Assembly (NCBI GenBank): GCA_016714605.1
Contig: JADKDL010000049.1
Span: 1 to 64,000 of the forward strand
Direction: 5' to 3'
Length of the DNA stretch: 64,000 bases
Origin: Bacteroidales bacterium
Lineage (GTDB): Bacteria > Bacteroidota > Bacteroidia > Bacteroidales > UBA1715
Positions 63,096-64,000 of this stretch are shown piece after piece. Below the pieces are notes generated by a model. That model was not told the origin of the DNA and made no database searches. It saw nothing but the letters and a program-made list of their open reading frames with translations. Each line of letters begins with the position of its first letter. Within the stretch, counting starts at the first letter, position 1. The position numbers and the translations under genes are program-made.

Positions 63096-63746
63096 CTAAG
63101 CTTTTTTTAGTTGTTCTATGGCAATTAACGGATTATCTGCACTAAATACAGCACTTCCGGCAACAAGACAATCAACTCCGGCAGCAACTATATCAGCAGC
63201 GTTATGAATATCTACTCCCCCGTCAAGTTGAATAATTGTTTCTGCATTTTTTTCTACAATCATCGCTTTCAACTTCTCTATTTTTTCAATTGTTGAAGTG
63301 ATAAATTTCTGACCACCAAACCCAGGATTTACAGACATTAACAAAATCATATCAGCAAAATCTAATATTTCTTCTAATTGAACTATAGAAGTATGTGGAT
63401 TTACAGCAACACCTGCCTTCATTCCTAAATCTTTAATTTCTTGAATGGTTCTATGCAAATGCGGACAGGCCTCTATATGAACGGTAAGAACATCAGCTCC
63501 GGCGTCCATAAAACTTTTAAGATAACGCTCCGGATTTACAATCATCAAATGAACATCGAGTGGCTTGGTTGCAATTTTTCTAATTTGCTTAATTATTGGA
63601 AATCCAAATGTAATATTTGGTACAAAAACCCCATCCATAACATCTATATGAAACCAATCTGCTTGACTTTCATTAAGCATTTCTATGTCTTTTTGCAAGT
63701 TTAAAAAATCTGCCGATAATATTGAGGGTGAAACTAACTGAGCCAT
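63096..63746 (-). CDS. rpe: Ribulose-phosphate 3-epimerase
   Basis: Interconverts ribulose-5-P and xylulose-5-P in the pentose phosphate pathway. 216 residues, TIM barrel: PSILSADFLNLQKDIEML, WFHIDVMDGVFVPNITFG, DVHLMIVNPERY, VNPGFGGQKFI, IQLDGGVD and CLVAGSAVFSADNP. Intact. Stop TAA at 63096. Confidence 0.97.
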   Translation of the reverse strand: MAQLVSPSILSADFLNLQKDIEMLNESQADWFHIDVMDGVFVPNITFGFPIIKQIRKIATKPLDVHLMIVNPERYLKSFMDAGADVLTVHIEACPHLHRTIQEIKDLGMKAGVAVNPHTSIVQLEEILDFADMILLMSVNPGFGGQKFITSTIEKIEKLKAMIVEKNAETIIQLDGGVDIHNAADIVAAGVDCLVAGSAVFSADNPLIAIEQLKKA

Positions 63747-63770
63747 AACGTAGTTTTATTTTTTATATAA

Positions 63771-64000
63771 TTATTCAAATACTAAATCTCCGTCTTCAAA
63801 TTTATGATACTTATTCGATAATATTGCAAGTAAATTACTGAATGATTTCATTGCAATCTGCGTAGATTCTGAAATCTGTTGTTTTTTCATTTTCATGAGC
63901 ATCATTCCATATAAGCCAACAAAACATGCTTCTATTTCATTCTTAACTTGACCACCGGAGCGATTCGCAATTTCTGAAATATTTGGTATTGCCTCATTAA
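63771..64000 (-). CDS. DUF4924 family protein (partial)
   Basis: The C-terminal about 75 residues of a gene whose start lies beyond the window: NEIEACFVGLYGMMLMKMKKQ and SFSNLLAILSNKYHKFEDGDL up to the TAA at 63771-63773. The pattern EIEACF.GLYGM.LMKMK.Q.IS and LS.KYHK fits the Bacteroidota family DUF4924. It ends 24 bp before the rpe start on the same strand, so the two are probably one transcript. Function unknown. Confidence 0.78.
   Translation of the reverse strand, partial: NEAIPNISEIANRSGGQVKNEIEACFVGLYGMMLMKMKKQQISESTQIAMKSFSNLLAILSNKYHKFEDGDLVFE

Overview
The window is low-GC chromosomal DNA from a member of the Bacteroidota, most likely an anaerobic or facultative Bacteroidales-like lineage. 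Supporting signs are promoters of the TAnnTTTG type, a TonB-dependent receptor paired with a DUF4249 lipoprotein, a type IX secretion (T9SS) type B sorting domain, two-component propeller (reg_prop/Y_Y_Y) kinase architecture, DUF3857, DUF4924 and HTH_40 families, a ferredoxin-dependent 2-oxoacid oxidoreductase, and a tmRNA whose tag ends NNYALAA. The species cannot be named from the sequence.

Layout. 1-2264: a badly broken rny, a possible 6S-like RNA, zapA, a zapB-like gene, and a MerR regulator. 2329-5399: folD, ffh, a GtrA membrane protein and a 53-residue zinc-ribbon protein. 5784-9552: a methyltransferase, a MurC-like ligase and purA. 9623-15192: mutS, a SixA-like phosphatase and GTP-dependent PEP carboxykinase. 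15432-24934: TonB receptor plus DUF4249 lipoprotein, OsmC, recA, bcp, and two tandem DUF3857/transglutaminase proteins. 25257-28060: korDABC. 28773-38052: an M23 peptidase, a membrane PAS kinase, a PIF1/RecD-like helicase with a C-terminal HTH, and a propeller sensor kinase. 38277-45402: tRNA-Ala, TerB-like protein, Dus, tmRNA, hybrid kinase with a TPR partner, a thioredoxin-fold lipoprotein and tRNA-Ser. 45505-50917: CE2 esterase, lipoprotein, glycosyltransferase and LutA-like genes, then Rrf2-cysK. 51325-59745: one very large RCC1/Ig-like/T9SS surface protein. 59746-64000: heptamer repeats, a REP-like palindrome, a CAP protein, a DUF2179 protein, a Cache plus CheD-like lipoprotein, rpe and a partial DUF4924 gene.

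The dominant oddity is the number of interrupted genes: about twenty loci, including purA, mutS, cysK and a tRNA, carry one-base indels. Many of these fall in A/T/G homopolymers, and the coding sense on both sides is fully preserved. This looks more like uncorrected read error than gene decay, so I annotate such loci as single genes and state where the frame breaks. Exceptions that are harder to explain this way are a deletion plus a nonsense codon in rny, an in-frame TGA in purA, and a cluster of compensating deletions in the TonB receptor.

The most interesting biology is the Cache/CheD-like lipoprotein (61514-63029), the catalytically dead/active pair of transglutaminase-like proteins (20997-24934), the composition-shifted repeat region of the giant T9SS protein, and three phased GGGYGAAAT boxes upstream of the korDABC promoter.
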